Notes: generated by a model not told the origin, from the letters alone. A stretch of 64,000 bases of DNA from Ga0077560 sp046330395 (GCA_046330395.1 JAXLSS010000016.1:1-64000), one strand, 5' to 3'; shown: positions 55,370 through 64,000, counted from the stretch's first letter. Translations and numbers: made by a program.

Positions 55370-56191
55370 ATGAGCACCGAAAGCGCCGCGGACACCCCTG
55401 CGGCTTCGGGCGGCGAGCGTTCCCGACGTCAGCCCCGTGAGACCGAGCGCCGCATCGACCGGCGCAGCATCCTGCGGCCCGGCGACGGCCCGATGGTCAT
55501 CTTCGAGAACGTCGTCAAGCAGTACAGCAAGGACGCGTTCGGCCTCAACGGCGTGTCCCTGTCCATCGACGCCGGCGAGTTCGTGTTCCTGGTGGGTGCG
55601 TCGGGCTCGGGCAAGTCCACGTTCATCCGCATGCTCACCCGCGAGCTGCTGCCCACCGAGGGCCGCGTCATCGTGGGCGGTCGCGACCTGGGCCGGATGC
55701 GCCGCAGTAAGGTGCCCTACCTGCGCCGCGGCATCGGCTGCGTGTTCCAGGACTACAAGCTGCTGCCGGGACGCAACGTGGCCGAGAACGTGGGGTACGC
55801 CCTGGAGGTCACCGGCGACAACCCCCGTGCCATCAAGCGCAAGGTGCCCGAGATCCTCAGCCTGGTCGGCCTGTCCGACAAGGCCGAGCGCCTGCCCACC
55901 GAGCTCTCCGGTGGCGAGCAGCAGCGCGTGTCCATCGCCCGCGCCTTTGTGAACCACCCGCGCCTGCTCATCGCCGACGAGCCCACGGGGAACCTCGACC
56001 CCGACACCTCCATCGGCATCATGCAGCTGCTGTACCGGATCAACCGCACGGGCACCACGGTGATCATGGCCACCCACGACCGCGACCTGGTGGACAAGAT
56101 GCAGATGCGCGTCATCGCGCTGGAGAACGGGCGGGTGCTGCGCGACCAGCGCCAGGCCCGGTACGCCAACACGTCGGCGGACGAGCGATGA
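55370..56191 (+). CDS. ftsE: Cell division ABC transporter ATPase FtsE, with N-terminal extension
   Basis: FtsE powers FtsX, which controls peptidoglycan hydrolases at the septum. The 273-residue product has Walker A GASGSGKS at 76-83, the signature LSGGEQQRVSIARA, Walker B LLIADEPTGNLD and the switch His in MATHDRDLVD. The canonical start is near MVIFENVVKQYS (ATG 55493), but ATG 55370 gives ~41 extra residues rich in Ser/Arg. Neither has a strong ribosome site, and the longer form fits the 100-nt leader. The stop overlaps ftsX (ATGA). Confidence 0.95.
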   Translation: MSTESAADTPAASGGERSRRQPRETERRIDRRSILRPGDGPMVIFENVVKQYSKDAFGLNGVSLSIDAGEFVFLVGASGSGKSTFIRMLTRELLPTEGRVIVGGRDLGRMRRSKVPYLRRGIGCVFQDYKLLPGRNVAENVGYALEVTGDNPRAIKRKVPEILSLVGLSDKAERLPTELSGGEQQRVSIARAFVNHPRLLIADEPTGNLDPDTSIGIMQLLYRINRTGTTVIMATHDRDLVDKMQMRVIALENGRVLRDQRQARYANTSADER

Positions 56192-57090
56192 GGCCCGGGT
56201 TCTTCCTGCGGGAGGCCTGGCGGTCCATCCGCGCCAACGCCGCCATTTCCGCCGCCGCCACCGTCACCGTGATGATCGCCGTGTTCATCCTCGGCGCGTT
56301 CATCCCGTCGTACCTGTACGTGCAGTCCACCGTGGACAACCAGAAGGACAAGCTGGACCTCAAGGTGTTCATCTCCAAGGACGCCACGGCCCAGCAGCTG
56401 CAGGGCGTCAGCAACCGGCTGGTGGCGCTGGAGAACGAGGGCCTGGTGAAGGACTTCACCTACCTCACCGCCGACCAGGCGCTGGCCGAGGCCAAGAGCC
56501 AGGTGAAGGACCCGCACATCTACGACCTCGTGCCCCCCGGCACCATCCCGGCAACCTTCAAGGTGCACCCCACCGACCCGTCCAAGAACGCCCAGATCGC
56601 GGCCGCGCTGGCCGACAGCCCGGCGCTGGACCGGGGGCTGGAGGGCGGCATCAGCTACGCCAAGGAGACCACCGACCGGCTGCTGCGCATCGCGCGGTTG
56701 ATCCAGCTGTGGGGTTTCGCGCTGATCAGCCTGCTCTTGGTGGCCGCCGTGCTGCTGATCGGCAACACCATCCGCCTGTCCATCTTCGCCCGCAGACGTG
56801 AGGTGGAGGTGATGCGCCTGGTGGGCGCCACCAACTGGTTCATCCGCTGGCCGTTCGTGATCGAGGGGATCATCTGCGGCATCGCGGGCGCGGTGGTGGC
56901 CGTGGTGCTGATCTGGATCGCCAAGATCACGGTGGTGGACGAGTTCATCCGCAACACCACCAGCGGGTTCGCCCGCGACCAGGCCAGCTCGCTCGGGTTC
57001 GCATGGTTGTGCCTGATCCTCGTCGGAGCGGGCGGCGCCGTGGGTGCCCTGGGCAGCGGCATCACGCTGCGTCGCTTCCTGAGGGTTTAG
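56188..57090 (+). CDS. ftsX: Cell division membrane protein FtsX
   Basis: FtsX is the membrane partner of FtsE. The 300-residue product has a helix at 20-42 (AAATVTVMIAVFILGAFIPS), an extracellular domain at about 45-165 that recruits a hydrolase, and three further helices (FALISLLLVAAVLLIGNTI; VIEGIICGIAGAVVAVVLIW; LCLILVGAGGAVGALG). Between them is RLSIFARRREVEVMRLVGAT, the conserved cytosolic loop. The start overlaps the ftsE stop and the stop lies in an inverted repeat. Confidence 0.95.
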   Translation: MRPGFFLREAWRSIRANAAISAAATVTVMIAVFILGAFIPSYLYVQSTVDNQKDKLDLKVFISKDATAQQLQGVSNRLVALENEGLVKDFTYLTADQALAEAKSQVKDPHIYDLVPPGTIPATFKVHPTDPSKNAQIAAALADSPALDRGLEGGISYAKETTDRLLRIARLIQLWGFALISLLLVAAVLLIGNTIRLSIFARRREVEVMRLVGATNWFIRWPFVIEGIICGIAGAVVAVVLIWIAKITVVDEFIRNTTSGFARDQASSLGFAWLCLILVGAGGAVGALGSGITLRRFLRV

Positions 57091-57136
57091 TGCTCCGCGC
57101 ACCGGAACCCCATCGAGCCACCGGAACGGAGCACTA
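57088..57136 (+). terminator. 10-bp inverted repeat overlapping the ftsX stop codon
   Basis: TAGTGCTCCG (57088-57097) pairs with CGGAGCACTA (57127-57136). The loop has 29 nt and contains the direct repeat CACCGGAAC twice. It lies between ftsX and the protease gene and may attenuate transcription. Confidence 0.55.
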
Positions 57137-57170
57137 GGCCCTGCCCGACCAGCCGGGTGCCACCGGTCCC

Positions 57171-58382
57171 GTGACGGCGCCCCCCGGGCGCCGTCGCCCG
57201 CGCGCGGCCGTGGTGGGCACGGCGGCCGCCCTTGTGGCCTTCGGGGGCGGCGTGCTGGTGGGCGGCCACCCGGACTCCACCGGCATCAGCGACCTGCCCG
57301 CCAACGTGCGGGGGGTGCTGCAGGACACCTCGGGCAACCGCGTGGAGGGCGAGGTGCTGCGGCTGCTGGAGAACGGGTACTACCTCAAGGTGGACCCCGC
57401 CAAGCTGCACCGCGGGTCGGTGGACGGCATGGTGGCCGCCCTGCACGATCCCTACAGCGCCTACCTGGACCCCACCCAGTACAAGGAGCTGCAGCGTGAG
57501 AACTCCGGGGTGTTCGTGGGGGTGGGCATCTCCATCGCCAAGCGCGGCCGCTTCACGGTGATCACCGCCGTGTACCCCAAGAGCCCGGCGTTCCGGGCCG
57601 GCCTGCACGCGGATGACGCCATCCTGGCGGTGGACGGCAGGACGATGGTGGGTGTGGGCAACGCCCGCGTGGTGAAGGCCATCCGCGGCACCGAGGGGTC
57701 GTCGGTGACGCTGCGGCTGCGCACCGCGGCGGCGCGGGTGCGCACGGTCACCATGACCCGGGCCCGCATCGCCGTGCCGCTGGTGGCGCACAGCCTGCAC
57801 CACGTGGGTGACATCCGCGTGGGCCAGGTGCGCCTGTTCGCGTTCGAGCACGGCGCCGGCACGCAGGTGCGCACCGCGGTGCGCGAGCTGCTGCATCAGG
57901 GCGCCCGGGCGATGGTGCTGGACCTGCGCGACAACCCCGGCGGGCTGGTGGACGAGGCCCTGGCCGTCACCGGCGTGTTCGTGGCCTCCGGGTCGCCCGT
58001 GGCCACCATCCAGGGCGAGCACCGCTCCCGCCAGACGCTGCGCACCGACGCCACGCCGGCCACCACCGTGCCGGTGACGGTCCTGGTGAACCGCAACAGC
58101 GCGTCCTCCAGCGAGATCGTCACGGGGGCGCTGCACGACGACCTGCACGCCACCGTGGTGGGCACCCGCACCTTCGGCAAGGCCGTGATGCAGACCACCC
58201 AGCAGCTGGCCAACGGCGGCGCCCTCAAGTACACCAGCGCCCGCTACGTCACCCCGAAGGGCGTGGACGTGAGCAAGGGTGGCCTGCACCCGCAGGTCGC
58301 CGCGGCCGACAGGGGTTCCACGCCGAAGGTGGACGAGGCGCTCAACCGGGCGCTGGCGGTGGCGGCGGCCGCCACCGGCTGA
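57171..58382 (+). CDS. C-terminal processing serine protease (S41 family)
   Basis: The 403-residue exported protease has an N-terminal membrane/signal segment (AAVVGTAAALVAFGGGVLVG), then the helical N-part DPYSAYLDPTQYKELQ and a PDZ domain (about 105-190; GVFVGVGISIAKRGRF, RAGLHADDAILAVDGRTM). The S41 core has VLDLRDNPGGLVDEAL, the catalytic Ser in NRNSASSSEIV and the catalytic Lys in GTRTFGKAVMQ. CtpA-type proteases process periplasmic or wall-linked proteins; its place after ftsEX suggests septal or wall hydrolase control. GTG 57171 is the start. Confidence 0.93.
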   Translation: MTAPPGRRRPRAAVVGTAAALVAFGGGVLVGGHPDSTGISDLPANVRGVLQDTSGNRVEGEVLRLLENGYYLKVDPAKLHRGSVDGMVAALHDPYSAYLDPTQYKELQRENSGVFVGVGISIAKRGRFTVITAVYPKSPAFRAGLHADDAILAVDGRTMVGVGNARVVKAIRGTEGSSVTLRLRTAAARVRTVTMTRARIAVPLVAHSLHHVGDIRVGQVRLFAFEHGAGTQVRTAVRELLHQGARAMVLDLRDNPGGLVDEALAVTGVFVASGSPVATIQGEHRSRQTLRTDATPATTVPVTVLVNRNSASSSEIVTGALHDDLHATVVGTRTFGKAVMQTTQQLANGGALKYTSARYVTPKGVDVSKGGLHPQVAAADRGSTPKVDEALNRALAVAAAATG

Positions 58383-60178
58383 TGGCGCACGGCGGACCCA
58401 CCACCGAGGTGGTGGCCGAGATGGTGGTGTCCGGGCGCGGCGCGGCGGCGCGCCCGGCCTTCGCCCACGGCCTGGAGATCCCCATGTCCACCCGCACGCG
58501 GGGCGACGCCCGCGTGGGCGACCTGGCCATGCTGTCGGTGCGGGGCCGCTCCGCCCGTGTGCTGCGGGTCTTCGGCGGCGCGCGCGCCCCCAAGGCCGTG
58601 ATGGCGGCCCTCCTGGCCAGCGAGGGCATGGGTCACGGCTTCCCGCGGGCCGTGGAGCGCGAGGTGGACGGGCTGTCGGAGGGCGACCCGCTGGCCGACC
58701 CCGGTCGCCGGGACCTCACCGGCCAGGACGTGGTCACCATCGACCCCCTGGGGGCGAAGGACCACGACGACGCCATCGCCGCGCAGGTGGAGGGCGCGGA
58801 CGTGCGGGTGTGGGTGCACATCGCCGACGTGGCCCACTACGTGGCCGCCGGGAGCGCCGTCGACCGGGAGGCGGCCCGGCGGGGCTGCTCGGTGTACGTG
58901 CCGGGCACCGTGGAGCCCATGCTGCCGGCGCGCCTGTCCAACGACCTGTGCAGCCTGCGCCCCGAGGTGCCCCGCCGGGTGCTCACGGTGGAGATGGTGG
59001 TGGACCCCGAGGGGCGGGTCACCAGCACCCACTTCTTCCGCGCGGTGATCCGTTCGGAGCGCCGGCTGACGTACCCCGAGGTGGACGCCTACCTGGCCGG
59101 CACGCCGCTGGGCGCGGAGGGGATGGAGACCACCGTGGACGCGGCCCGGGAGGCGTCGCGCCGGCTGCGGGCCGCCCGCGACCGCCGCGGCGGCCTGGAG
59201 GTGGACTCCGGCGAGGTGGTGTTCGAGCTGGACGCCGACAGGGTGGACGACGCGCACGTCGAGGAGCAGACCGACTCGCACCGCATCGTGGAGGACTGCA
59301 TGGTGGCGGCCAACGAGGCCGTGGCGCGCCACCTCATCCAGCGGGGCGTGCCCACGCTGTTCCGGCATCACCCCGACCCGGATCCCGGCAAGGTGCGCCG
59401 CCTGTACGAGCAGATGGAGACGCTGGGGGTGCCCACGCCCGGGCTGCCGGAACGCGAGCTGGGGCCCACCGAGCTGCGTGCGGCGGTGGGCACCGCCGGG
59501 CAGGCCGTGTCCCGTCACGTGGGTGGGCTGCGCGCGCGCGGCGCGGAGGGCGGTGAGGCGCTGTGGACGCTGGTGCTGCGCGCCCTCATGCAGGCCTATT
59601 ACACGCCGGCCGCCCCCACGCACTCCGGTCTGGCGAGCCCCGCGTACCTGCATTTCACGTCACCCATCCGCCGCTACCCCGACCTGCTGGTGCACCGGGC
59701 GCTGCTGGCGGTGCTGGGGTGCGAGGAGTCCGCGCCCACGCGCACCGAGCTGGAGCTGGCCGGCGAGCACTGCTCGCTCACCGAGCGCGAGGCCGATGGC
59801 CTGGAACGGCGCGCCGACCGCATCATCGCCGCCATCCTGCTGGAGGAGCGCCTGCTGCGCGGCGGCTTCGACGAGGTGTTCCAGGGCGAGGTCAGCGGGG
59901 TCATCGCCGCCGGCGGGTTCGTGCGCTTCGGCGTGGGCTTCGAGGGGTTCCTGCCCGCCCGGTCCATCGAGGACGACCTCGTGCTTGACGAGTGCGGGGT
60001 GGCGCTGGTGCGCGACGACGAGTCGGCGGTGCTGCGCATCGGCGACCCGGTGGCGGTGCGCGTGCTCAGCGTCGATCCGCTGCGCGGCCGGGTGCGCCTG
60101 GTGCCCGCCGGGTCCGCCACGCCCGCGTACATGAACCGCGCCCGGGCCCGCCGCCGGGCCACCCAGCGTCGCCACTGA
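58382..60178 (+). CDS. rnr: RNase R/RNase II family exoribonuclease (short)
   Basis: The 3'-5' exoribonuclease degrades structured RNA, often with SmpB/tmRNA in quality control. The 598-residue product has the catalytic run TIDPLGAKDHDDAIAAQVEG with the metal-binding Asp cluster, VHIADVAHYVAAGS, SNDLCSLRPEVPR, and HFTSPIRRYPDLLVHRALLA, and an S1-type C-terminal domain (GEVSGVIAAGGFVRFGVGFE). It is shorter than typical RNase R (700-800) because the N-terminal cold-shock domains are reduced. The first base overlaps the last base of the protease stop. smpB follows. Confidence 0.93.
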   Translation: MAHGGPTTEVVAEMVVSGRGAAARPAFAHGLEIPMSTRTRGDARVGDLAMLSVRGRSARVLRVFGGARAPKAVMAALLASEGMGHGFPRAVEREVDGLSEGDPLADPGRRDLTGQDVVTIDPLGAKDHDDAIAAQVEGADVRVWVHIADVAHYVAAGSAVDREAARRGCSVYVPGTVEPMLPARLSNDLCSLRPEVPRRVLTVEMVVDPEGRVTSTHFFRAVIRSERRLTYPEVDAYLAGTPLGAEGMETTVDAAREASRRLRAARDRRGGLEVDSGEVVFELDADRVDDAHVEEQTDSHRIVEDCMVAANEAVARHLIQRGVPTLFRHHPDPDPGKVRRLYEQMETLGVPTPGLPERELGPTELRAAVGTAGQAVSRHVGGLRARGAEGGEALWTLVLRALMQAYYTPAAPTHSGLASPAYLHFTSPIRRYPDLLVHRALLAVLGCEESAPTRTELELAGEHCSLTEREADGLERRADRIIAAILLEERLLRGGFDEVFQGEVSGVIAAGGFVRFGVGFEGFLPARSIEDDLVLDECGVALVRDDESAVLRIGDPVAVRVLSVDPLRGRVRLVPAGSATPAYMNRARARRRATQRRH

Positions 60179-60193
60179 CCTGATCGTCCACTC

Positions 60194-60228
60194 AGCCTGA
60201 ATCCGTCGGTCCTCGCCGGATTCAGGCT
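60194..60228 (+). terminator. Perfect 12-bp hairpin between rnr and smpB
   Basis: AGCCTGAATCCG (60194-60205) pairs with CGGATTCAGGCT (60217-60228), with an 11-nt loop. It ends 14 nt before the smpB ATG and overlaps a TAAGAT -10-like box (60227-60232), so smpB may have its own leaderless transcript. Confidence 0.7.
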
Positions 60229-60242
60229 AAGATCGCCCGCCC

Positions 60243-60728
60243 ATGGCACCGGGCAAGAACAAGAAGGACGGGAAGGACCAACGCTTCAGGGATGTGGCGC
60301 AGAACCGGCGCGCCCATTTCGAGTACGAGATCCTGGAGCGCCTGGAGGCGGGCCTGGTGCTGCTGGGCACCGAGGTGAAGGGCATGCGCGAGCACGGGGC
60401 GTCCATCGGCGACGCCTACGTGGTGATGCGCGCCGGCGAGGCGTGGCTCATCAACGCGGGCATCCCCGAATACGCCAACGCGTCCCACACCAGCCACGAA
60501 CCGCACCGCACGCGCAAGCTGCTGCTGCACCGGCGGGAGATCGACCGTCTTTCCAGCCGGCTCAGCGAGAAGGGGCTGGCCGTGGTGCCGTTGCGCCTCT
60601 ACTTCCACGAGGGGCGCGCCAAGGTGGAGCTGGGCCTGGGCCGCGGCAAATCCAAGCACGACAAGCGCAACACCATCATCGAGCGTGAGCAGCGCCGCGA
60701 GGTGGCGCGCGCCATGAAACGCGGCTAG
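60243..60728 (+). CDS. smpB: SsrA-binding protein SmpB
   Basis: SmpB escorts tmRNA to stalled ribosomes. The 161-residue product has NRRAHFEYEILERLEAGLVL, GTEVKGMREHGASIGDAYVV, HEPHRTRKLLLHRREIDRLS and a basic C-terminal tail (GRGKSKHDKRNTIIEREQRR) that enters the mRNA channel. No tmRNA gene is seen nearby. It follows rnr after a hairpin and precedes the chemoreceptor gene. Confidence 0.97.
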   Translation: MAPGKNKKDGKDQRFRDVAQNRRAHFEYEILERLEAGLVLLGTEVKGMREHGASIGDAYVVMRAGEAWLINAGIPEYANASHTSHEPHRTRKLLLHRREIDRLSSRLSEKGLAVVPLRLYFHEGRAKVELGLGRGKSKHDKRNTIIEREQRREVARAMKRG

Positions 60729-60802
60729 CGGCCCGCGTTCTGCTCAACTCGGAGGGGCGCTCGACGACATAGGCGGGGAGGCAGTCACCACCCGTCTGGA
60801 GC

Positions 60803-62965
60803 ATGATGTCGTTTCCCCCCGTGTCGCAGTTATTTGCACGTTTGGCGCCCACCTCGATGCGCGCCAAGCTCCTGATCGGGGTGCTGGCGGTGGCCGCGGC
60901 CGCCCTCGGGGCGGTGATGATCGTGGCGATCGGCCGGTCCGGCGCCACGAACCGCGCGGCGGTGCGGGCCGAGGTGCAGAACATGGCGCAGGCGCAGGCC
61001 GCCGAGCTCAACGCCGGGGTGCGCGACGGCTCGGCCACGGCCACCGCGCTGGCCCAGCTGGCCGCCGCGGACTCGGGTGTGGACCGCGCCGGCCTGATGC
61101 AGCAGCTGCGCGGCATCGTGCAGGCCGACCCCACGGTGTTCGGTGGGTGGTTCGTGTTCGCGCCGGGTGGGGCGCCGGGTGCCGACGCCGCGCACCGCAC
61201 CGAACGCGGGTCCGACGACCTGGGCCTGTTCGCCCCGTACTACACGCGCGACGAGGCCGGCCACGTCACGCTGGCGCCCGACACGGCGGTCACCCCGCAG
61301 TACAGGGAGGACTTCTACCGGGTGCCGGCGCACACGCGGCGGTTCGCGGTGATCGAGCCCTACCTGGACACCTCGGTGCACGTGGTGATGACCTCCTACA
61401 CGGCGCCCATCATCCGCGACGGGCGCCTGCTGGGCGTGGCGGGCGTGGACGTCTCGCTGAAGGGCCTCAGCAGCACGGTGGCGGCCACGCACGTGCTCAC
61501 CAGCGGGTACGCCATGGTGGTGTCGTCCGCGGGCCTGGTGCTGGGTGCCCCCGACCGGCACGTGGTGGGCGCCAAGCGGCTGGTGGACCTGAAGGGCGTG
61601 GACCGGGCCGCCATGGGGCGGCTGCTCGACGCGGGGCGCACCGGGCACACGCTGGCGGTGTCCACCCGTGACCCCCTGCACGGGCGCGGCGCCGAGGTGT
61701 TCGCCACCCCCGTGGGCGGCACCGGCTGGACCTACCTGGTGGTGGCGCCGCGGGGCGAGATCCTGGCGCCCACCGACCACCTGCGCACCACCCTCATCAT
61801 CTGGTCGCTGGTGGGCGGGCTGCTGATGGGCATCGGCACCTGGCTGCTGGTGACCCGCCTCACCGCGCCCCTGCGGCGCCTGCGGGCGTCCGCCGCCGGG
61901 CTGGCCAGCGGGGACATCACCACCACCATCCCGCAGGAGGGCCGCGACGAGGCCGGGCAGGTGGCGGGCGCCTTCCGCAGCCTGGCCGGGTACCTGCGCC
62001 AGCACGCCGAGGCCGCGCAGCGCGTGGCCGACGGTGACCTCACCGTGATGCCGCAGGCGCGGTCCCAGCAGGACGTGCTGGGGCAGGCCCTGCAGGGGAT
62101 GGTGCAGCACCTGCGCGCCCTGGTGGGCGACGTCGCGGGCTGCGCGCGCGGCGTGGCGGACACCGCCGGGCGCGTCGCCGACGGCGCGCGGGAGTCGCGC
62201 ACCGCCATGACCGCCATCGGGGCCACGGTGGGCGATGTCGCCACCGGCGCCGCCCGCCAGCGCGGCCTGGTGTCCGACACCACCCGCGCCGTGTCCGACA
62301 CCGGGCTCACCGCGCAGGCGGCCGACCGGTCCGCCGAGGAGGGCCTGCTGCTGGCCGAGCAGACCCGCGAGGCCATGCTGCAGATCGCCGCCAGCTCGGC
62401 GGAGGTCACCGCGGCCATCGGTGCCCTGGAGGAGCGTTCCGGGCAGATCGCGGGCATCGTGGACGAGGTGGAGACCATCGCGCAGCAGACGCGCATGCTG
62501 GCTCTCAACGCCTCCATCGAGGCCGCTCGGGCCGGCGACGCGGGCCGCGGGTTCGCCGTGGTGGCCGACGAGGTGCAGGAGCTGGCCACCCGCTCCCTGG
62601 CCGCGGCATCCACCATCGGCAGCATGATCGCGGGCACCCGCGAGGAGGTGGGCCGCGCGGTGCAGATCGTGGGGGACGGTGCGCGCAGCTCGGAGGCCGC
62701 CACGGGCGTGGTGGACCGCTCCCGCGAGGCGTTCAGCCGCATCCGCGCGGACGTGGCCGGCGTGCAGCGTCAGGTGGAGTCCCTGCTGGCCGCCTCCGAC
62801 ACGGTGGCCGAGGTGGCCGGTGAGGCCGTGCGGTCCACCGAGCTTGCCAGCGAGTCGTCGCACCGGGCGCAGGCGGCCACGGCCGTGATCGACACCTCCG
62901 TGCAGGACCTCATCCGCCAGTCGCAGGAGCTCACGGCCAGCATCTCCCGCTTCCGCCTGGGGTAG
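60803..62965 (+). CDS. Methyl-accepting chemotaxis protein with a double-Cache sensor
   Basis: The 720-residue receptor has a first membrane helix at about 20-45 (LLIGVLAVAAAALGAVMIVA), an extracellular double-Cache-like domain to ~325 (YTRDEAGHVTLAP, RRFAVIEPYLDTSVHVVMTS, GVAGVDVSLKGLSS). A second helix follows (TLIIWSLVGGLLMGIGTWLL), then HAMP at about 355-405. The signalling coiled coil has the conserved tip EVETIAQQTRMLALNASIEA and ARAGDAGRGFAVVADEVQEL. Ligand unknown; the Cache type usually binds small organic acids or amino acids. No che genes are in the window. Confidence 0.94.
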   Translation: MMSFPPVSQLFARLAPTSMRAKLLIGVLAVAAAALGAVMIVAIGRSGATNRAAVRAEVQNMAQAQAAELNAGVRDGSATATALAQLAAADSGVDRAGLMQQLRGIVQADPTVFGGWFVFAPGGAPGADAAHRTERGSDDLGLFAPYYTRDEAGHVTLAPDTAVTPQYREDFYRVPAHTRRFAVIEPYLDTSVHVVMTSYTAPIIRDGRLLGVAGVDVSLKGLSSTVAATHVLTSGYAMVVSSAGLVLGAPDRHVVGAKRLVDLKGVDRAAMGRLLDAGRTGHTLAVSTRDPLHGRGAEVFATPVGGTGWTYLVVAPRGEILAPTDHLRTTLIIWSLVGGLLMGIGTWLLVTRLTAPLRRLRASAAGLASGDITTTIPQEGRDEAGQVAGAFRSLAGYLRQHAEAAQRVADGDLTVMPQARSQQDVLGQALQGMVQHLRALVGDVAGCARGVADTAGRVADGARESRTAMTAIGATVGDVATGAARQRGLVSDTTRAVSDTGLTAQAADRSAEEGLLLAEQTREAMLQIAASSAEVTAAIGALEERSGQIAGIVDEVETIAQQTRMLALNASIEAARAGDAGRGFAVVADEVQELATRSLAAASTIGSMIAGTREEVGRAVQIVGDGARSSEAATGVVDRSREAFSRIRADVAGVQRQVESLLAASDTVAEVAGEAVRSTELASESSHRAQAATAVIDTSVQDLIRQSQELTASISRFRLG

Positions 62966-62987
62966 ACCACCCGCACCCGAGGGTGGT
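62966..62987 (+). terminator. Hairpin after the chemoreceptor gene
   Basis: ACCACCC (62966-62972) pairs with GGGTGGT (62981-62987), with an 8-nt loop, starting right at the stop codon. Confidence 0.5.
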
Positions 62988-63031
62988 TGGATCGCTCCAG
63001 AGGTCCGGACTACCGTGGCGGCATCGCGGCC

Positions 63032-64000
63032 ATGGATGGAGGGGTTGTGGACCAGGAGCAGCACACCAGGCGGGTTGCCGTGGTGGTGGTGTCGGGCGTC
63101 GGTGACGACACCCCCGGCAGCGGCCGCGACGAGGTCGTGGACATGCTGGTTGCCGACCCGTCCGGACGGTGGGAGTCGGCCGACCGGCGCGACGACCTGC
63201 GGCTGGTGGCCTCGGCGGAGAGCCGCGGTGAGGCCCAGGACGGCGAGCTGGTGAGCGGGCTGGGCGCCCCCAACCTGCGCGAGCCCTTCACCGTCCCCAC
63301 CGCCACCGTGCACGGGCGCGACGGCGCCCCGGACGTGACGGTGCACGAGATGTACTGGGCCGACCTCTCCCGCGCCCAGGGCTCCGCCCAGCGGTTGTTC
63401 TACCTGCTGTTCGCCATCACCCTGCAGGTCTCCACGCTGGGGATCGAGGCCCTGCGCGGGCTCAGGGAGCCCCGCACCCGGGTGGTGGGCGTGCTGCAGG
63501 GCACGCTCACCGTGCTGTCCTACTTCCTGGTGTACGTGGTGACACCGCTGCTGTTCACCATCGGCGGCATGGCCGTGACGGTGAACCTCATGCTGCTCAC
63601 CCACGTGTCCGGGGCGATGGCGGCCGGGCTGTGGCTGGTGTGCCTCATCGCCATGGCGGCGGTGGCATGGTGGATCGCGGACCGCATCTTCCGGGGTGGG
63701 TGGACCTTCGACCCACCGCAGAAGCCCCGCGGCTTCCGGCGCGGCAGGACGCCGTGGTGGGGGTCGCAGTGGCTGTGGTGGGGCGCCGCCGCGGCGGTGG
63801 GCGGGGCCATCCTGATCGTGTGGGTGCTCACCCAGCGGGTGCCCGGCTGGGTGCCGCTGTCCATCGGCTACCTGGTGTTCATCGACTGCGGCGCCGTGGG
63901 GTTGGCAACGCTGTTCATCCGTCGGGTCTCCCCGGACGAACCCACCGACGAGCAGCTGCGCACCGCCCGCCACAACGTGCGGCTGGTGGTGCGCTTCGCC
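63032..64000 (+). CDS. Membrane protein with an N-terminal hydrolase-like domain (3' end outside the window)
   Basis: The 323 visible residues start MDGGVVDQEQHTRRVAVVVV. The first part (VVVVSGVGDDTPGSGRDEVV, then VTVHEMYWADLSRAQGSAQR) resembles a group of proteins whose N terminus reads as an alpha/beta-hydrolase-like VHGVG motif; here the His is Ser, so catalysis is unlikely. Membrane helices follow: LFYLLFAITLQVSTLGIEAL, VLQGTLTVLSYFLVYVVTPL, LLTHVSGAMAAGLWLVCLIA, and two more around WLWWGAAAAVGGAILIVWVL and GYLVFIDCGAVGLATLF. The function is unknown. Confidence 0.7.
   Translation, partial: MDGGVVDQEQHTRRVAVVVVSGVGDDTPGSGRDEVVDMLVADPSGRWESADRRDDLRLVASAESRGEAQDGELVSGLGAPNLREPFTVPTATVHGRDGAPDVTVHEMYWADLSRAQGSAQRLFYLLFAITLQVSTLGIEALRGLREPRTRVVGVLQGTLTVLSYFLVYVVTPLLFTIGGMAVTVNLMLLTHVSGAMAAGLWLVCLIAMAAVAWWIADRIFRGGWTFDPPQKPRGFRRGRTPWWGSQWLWWGAAAAVGGAILIVWVLTQRVPGWVPLSIGYLVFIDCGAVGLATLFIRRVSPDEPTDEQLRTARHNVRLVVRFA

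Overview
The window is very GC-rich (estimated above 70%), densely coded and bacterial. Its gene orders point to Actinomycetota, most likely class Thermoleophilia. Two conserved blocks support this: rpmE-prfA-prmC ... wecA-atpI-atpBEFHAGDC, which is actinobacterial, and UDP-sugar dehydrogenase - nucleotidyltransferase - sugar-P isomerase - ahcY - mtnA - comF - hpf - secA - prfB - ftsE - ftsX - S41 protease - RNase R - smpB. The placement below phylum is inference from synteny and codon style, not from a marker tree. A chemoreceptor suggests a motile cell, and the F-type ATP synthase and a globin-coupled sensor suggest respiration with oxygen or redox sensing.

Layout. 1-642: non-coding repeats beside a possible ATPase fragment. 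643-2958: divergent leucyl aminopeptidase and enoyl-CoA hydratase. 2959-3280: short duplicated elements. 3281-6115: rpmE, prfA, a hypothetical protein and a frameshifted prmC. 6150-13924: zinc-ribbon protein, glyA, a UspA / ArsB-like pair, a PQQ-type propeller, a CopD-like membrane protein, a glyoxalase-like protein, upp and an SDR. 13921-22296: wecA and the complete atp operon, closed by a strong hairpin. 22344-25214: a secreted RCC1-repeat protein. 25261-29569: an operon with a globin-coupled histidine kinase and two response regulators. 29694-32578: a secreted protein and a PYROXD2-like FAD enzyme. 32644-37220: an operon with a receiver/degenerate-GGDEF protein, a HEAT-repeat protein and a membrane glycosyltransferase. 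37187-38861: an alkylation-repair operon (ECF sigma factor, ogt, tag). 38934-41546: MFS exporter and M20 hydrolase. 41688-47634: a tightly coupled sugar-nucleotide and SAM-recycling operon. 47641-49837: damaged RTX-like, comF and hpf genes. 50014-53763: secA and a frameshifted prfB. 53780-54031: second copy of the repeat element found at the left edge. 54054-55117: cupin and CGNR regulator. 55370-60728: ftsEX, S41 protease, RNase R and smpB. 60803-62965: chemoreceptor. 63032-64000: start of a membrane protein.

How it works together. Many neighbours are translationally coupled by 4-bp ATGA or GTGA overlaps, so operons can be read directly. Translation and secretion housekeeping (rpmE, prfA, prmC, hpf, secA, prfB, smpB) is mixed with envelope functions: wecA, sugar-nucleotide synthesis, the glycosyltransferase and FtsEX with a C-terminal protease.

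The most unusual element is an intergenic repeat of about 220 bp present in two distant copies on opposite strands (338-558 on +, 53780-54002 on -). Each begins with a hairpin whose bases differ but whose pairing is kept, and later carries a CCC/GGG stem capped by a GNRA loop. This looks like a structured RNA or a structured mobile repeat. A second theme is indel damage: prmC, the RTX-like gene, comF, hpf and prfB all need frame changes to read, which looks more like unpolished sequence than biology in most of them.
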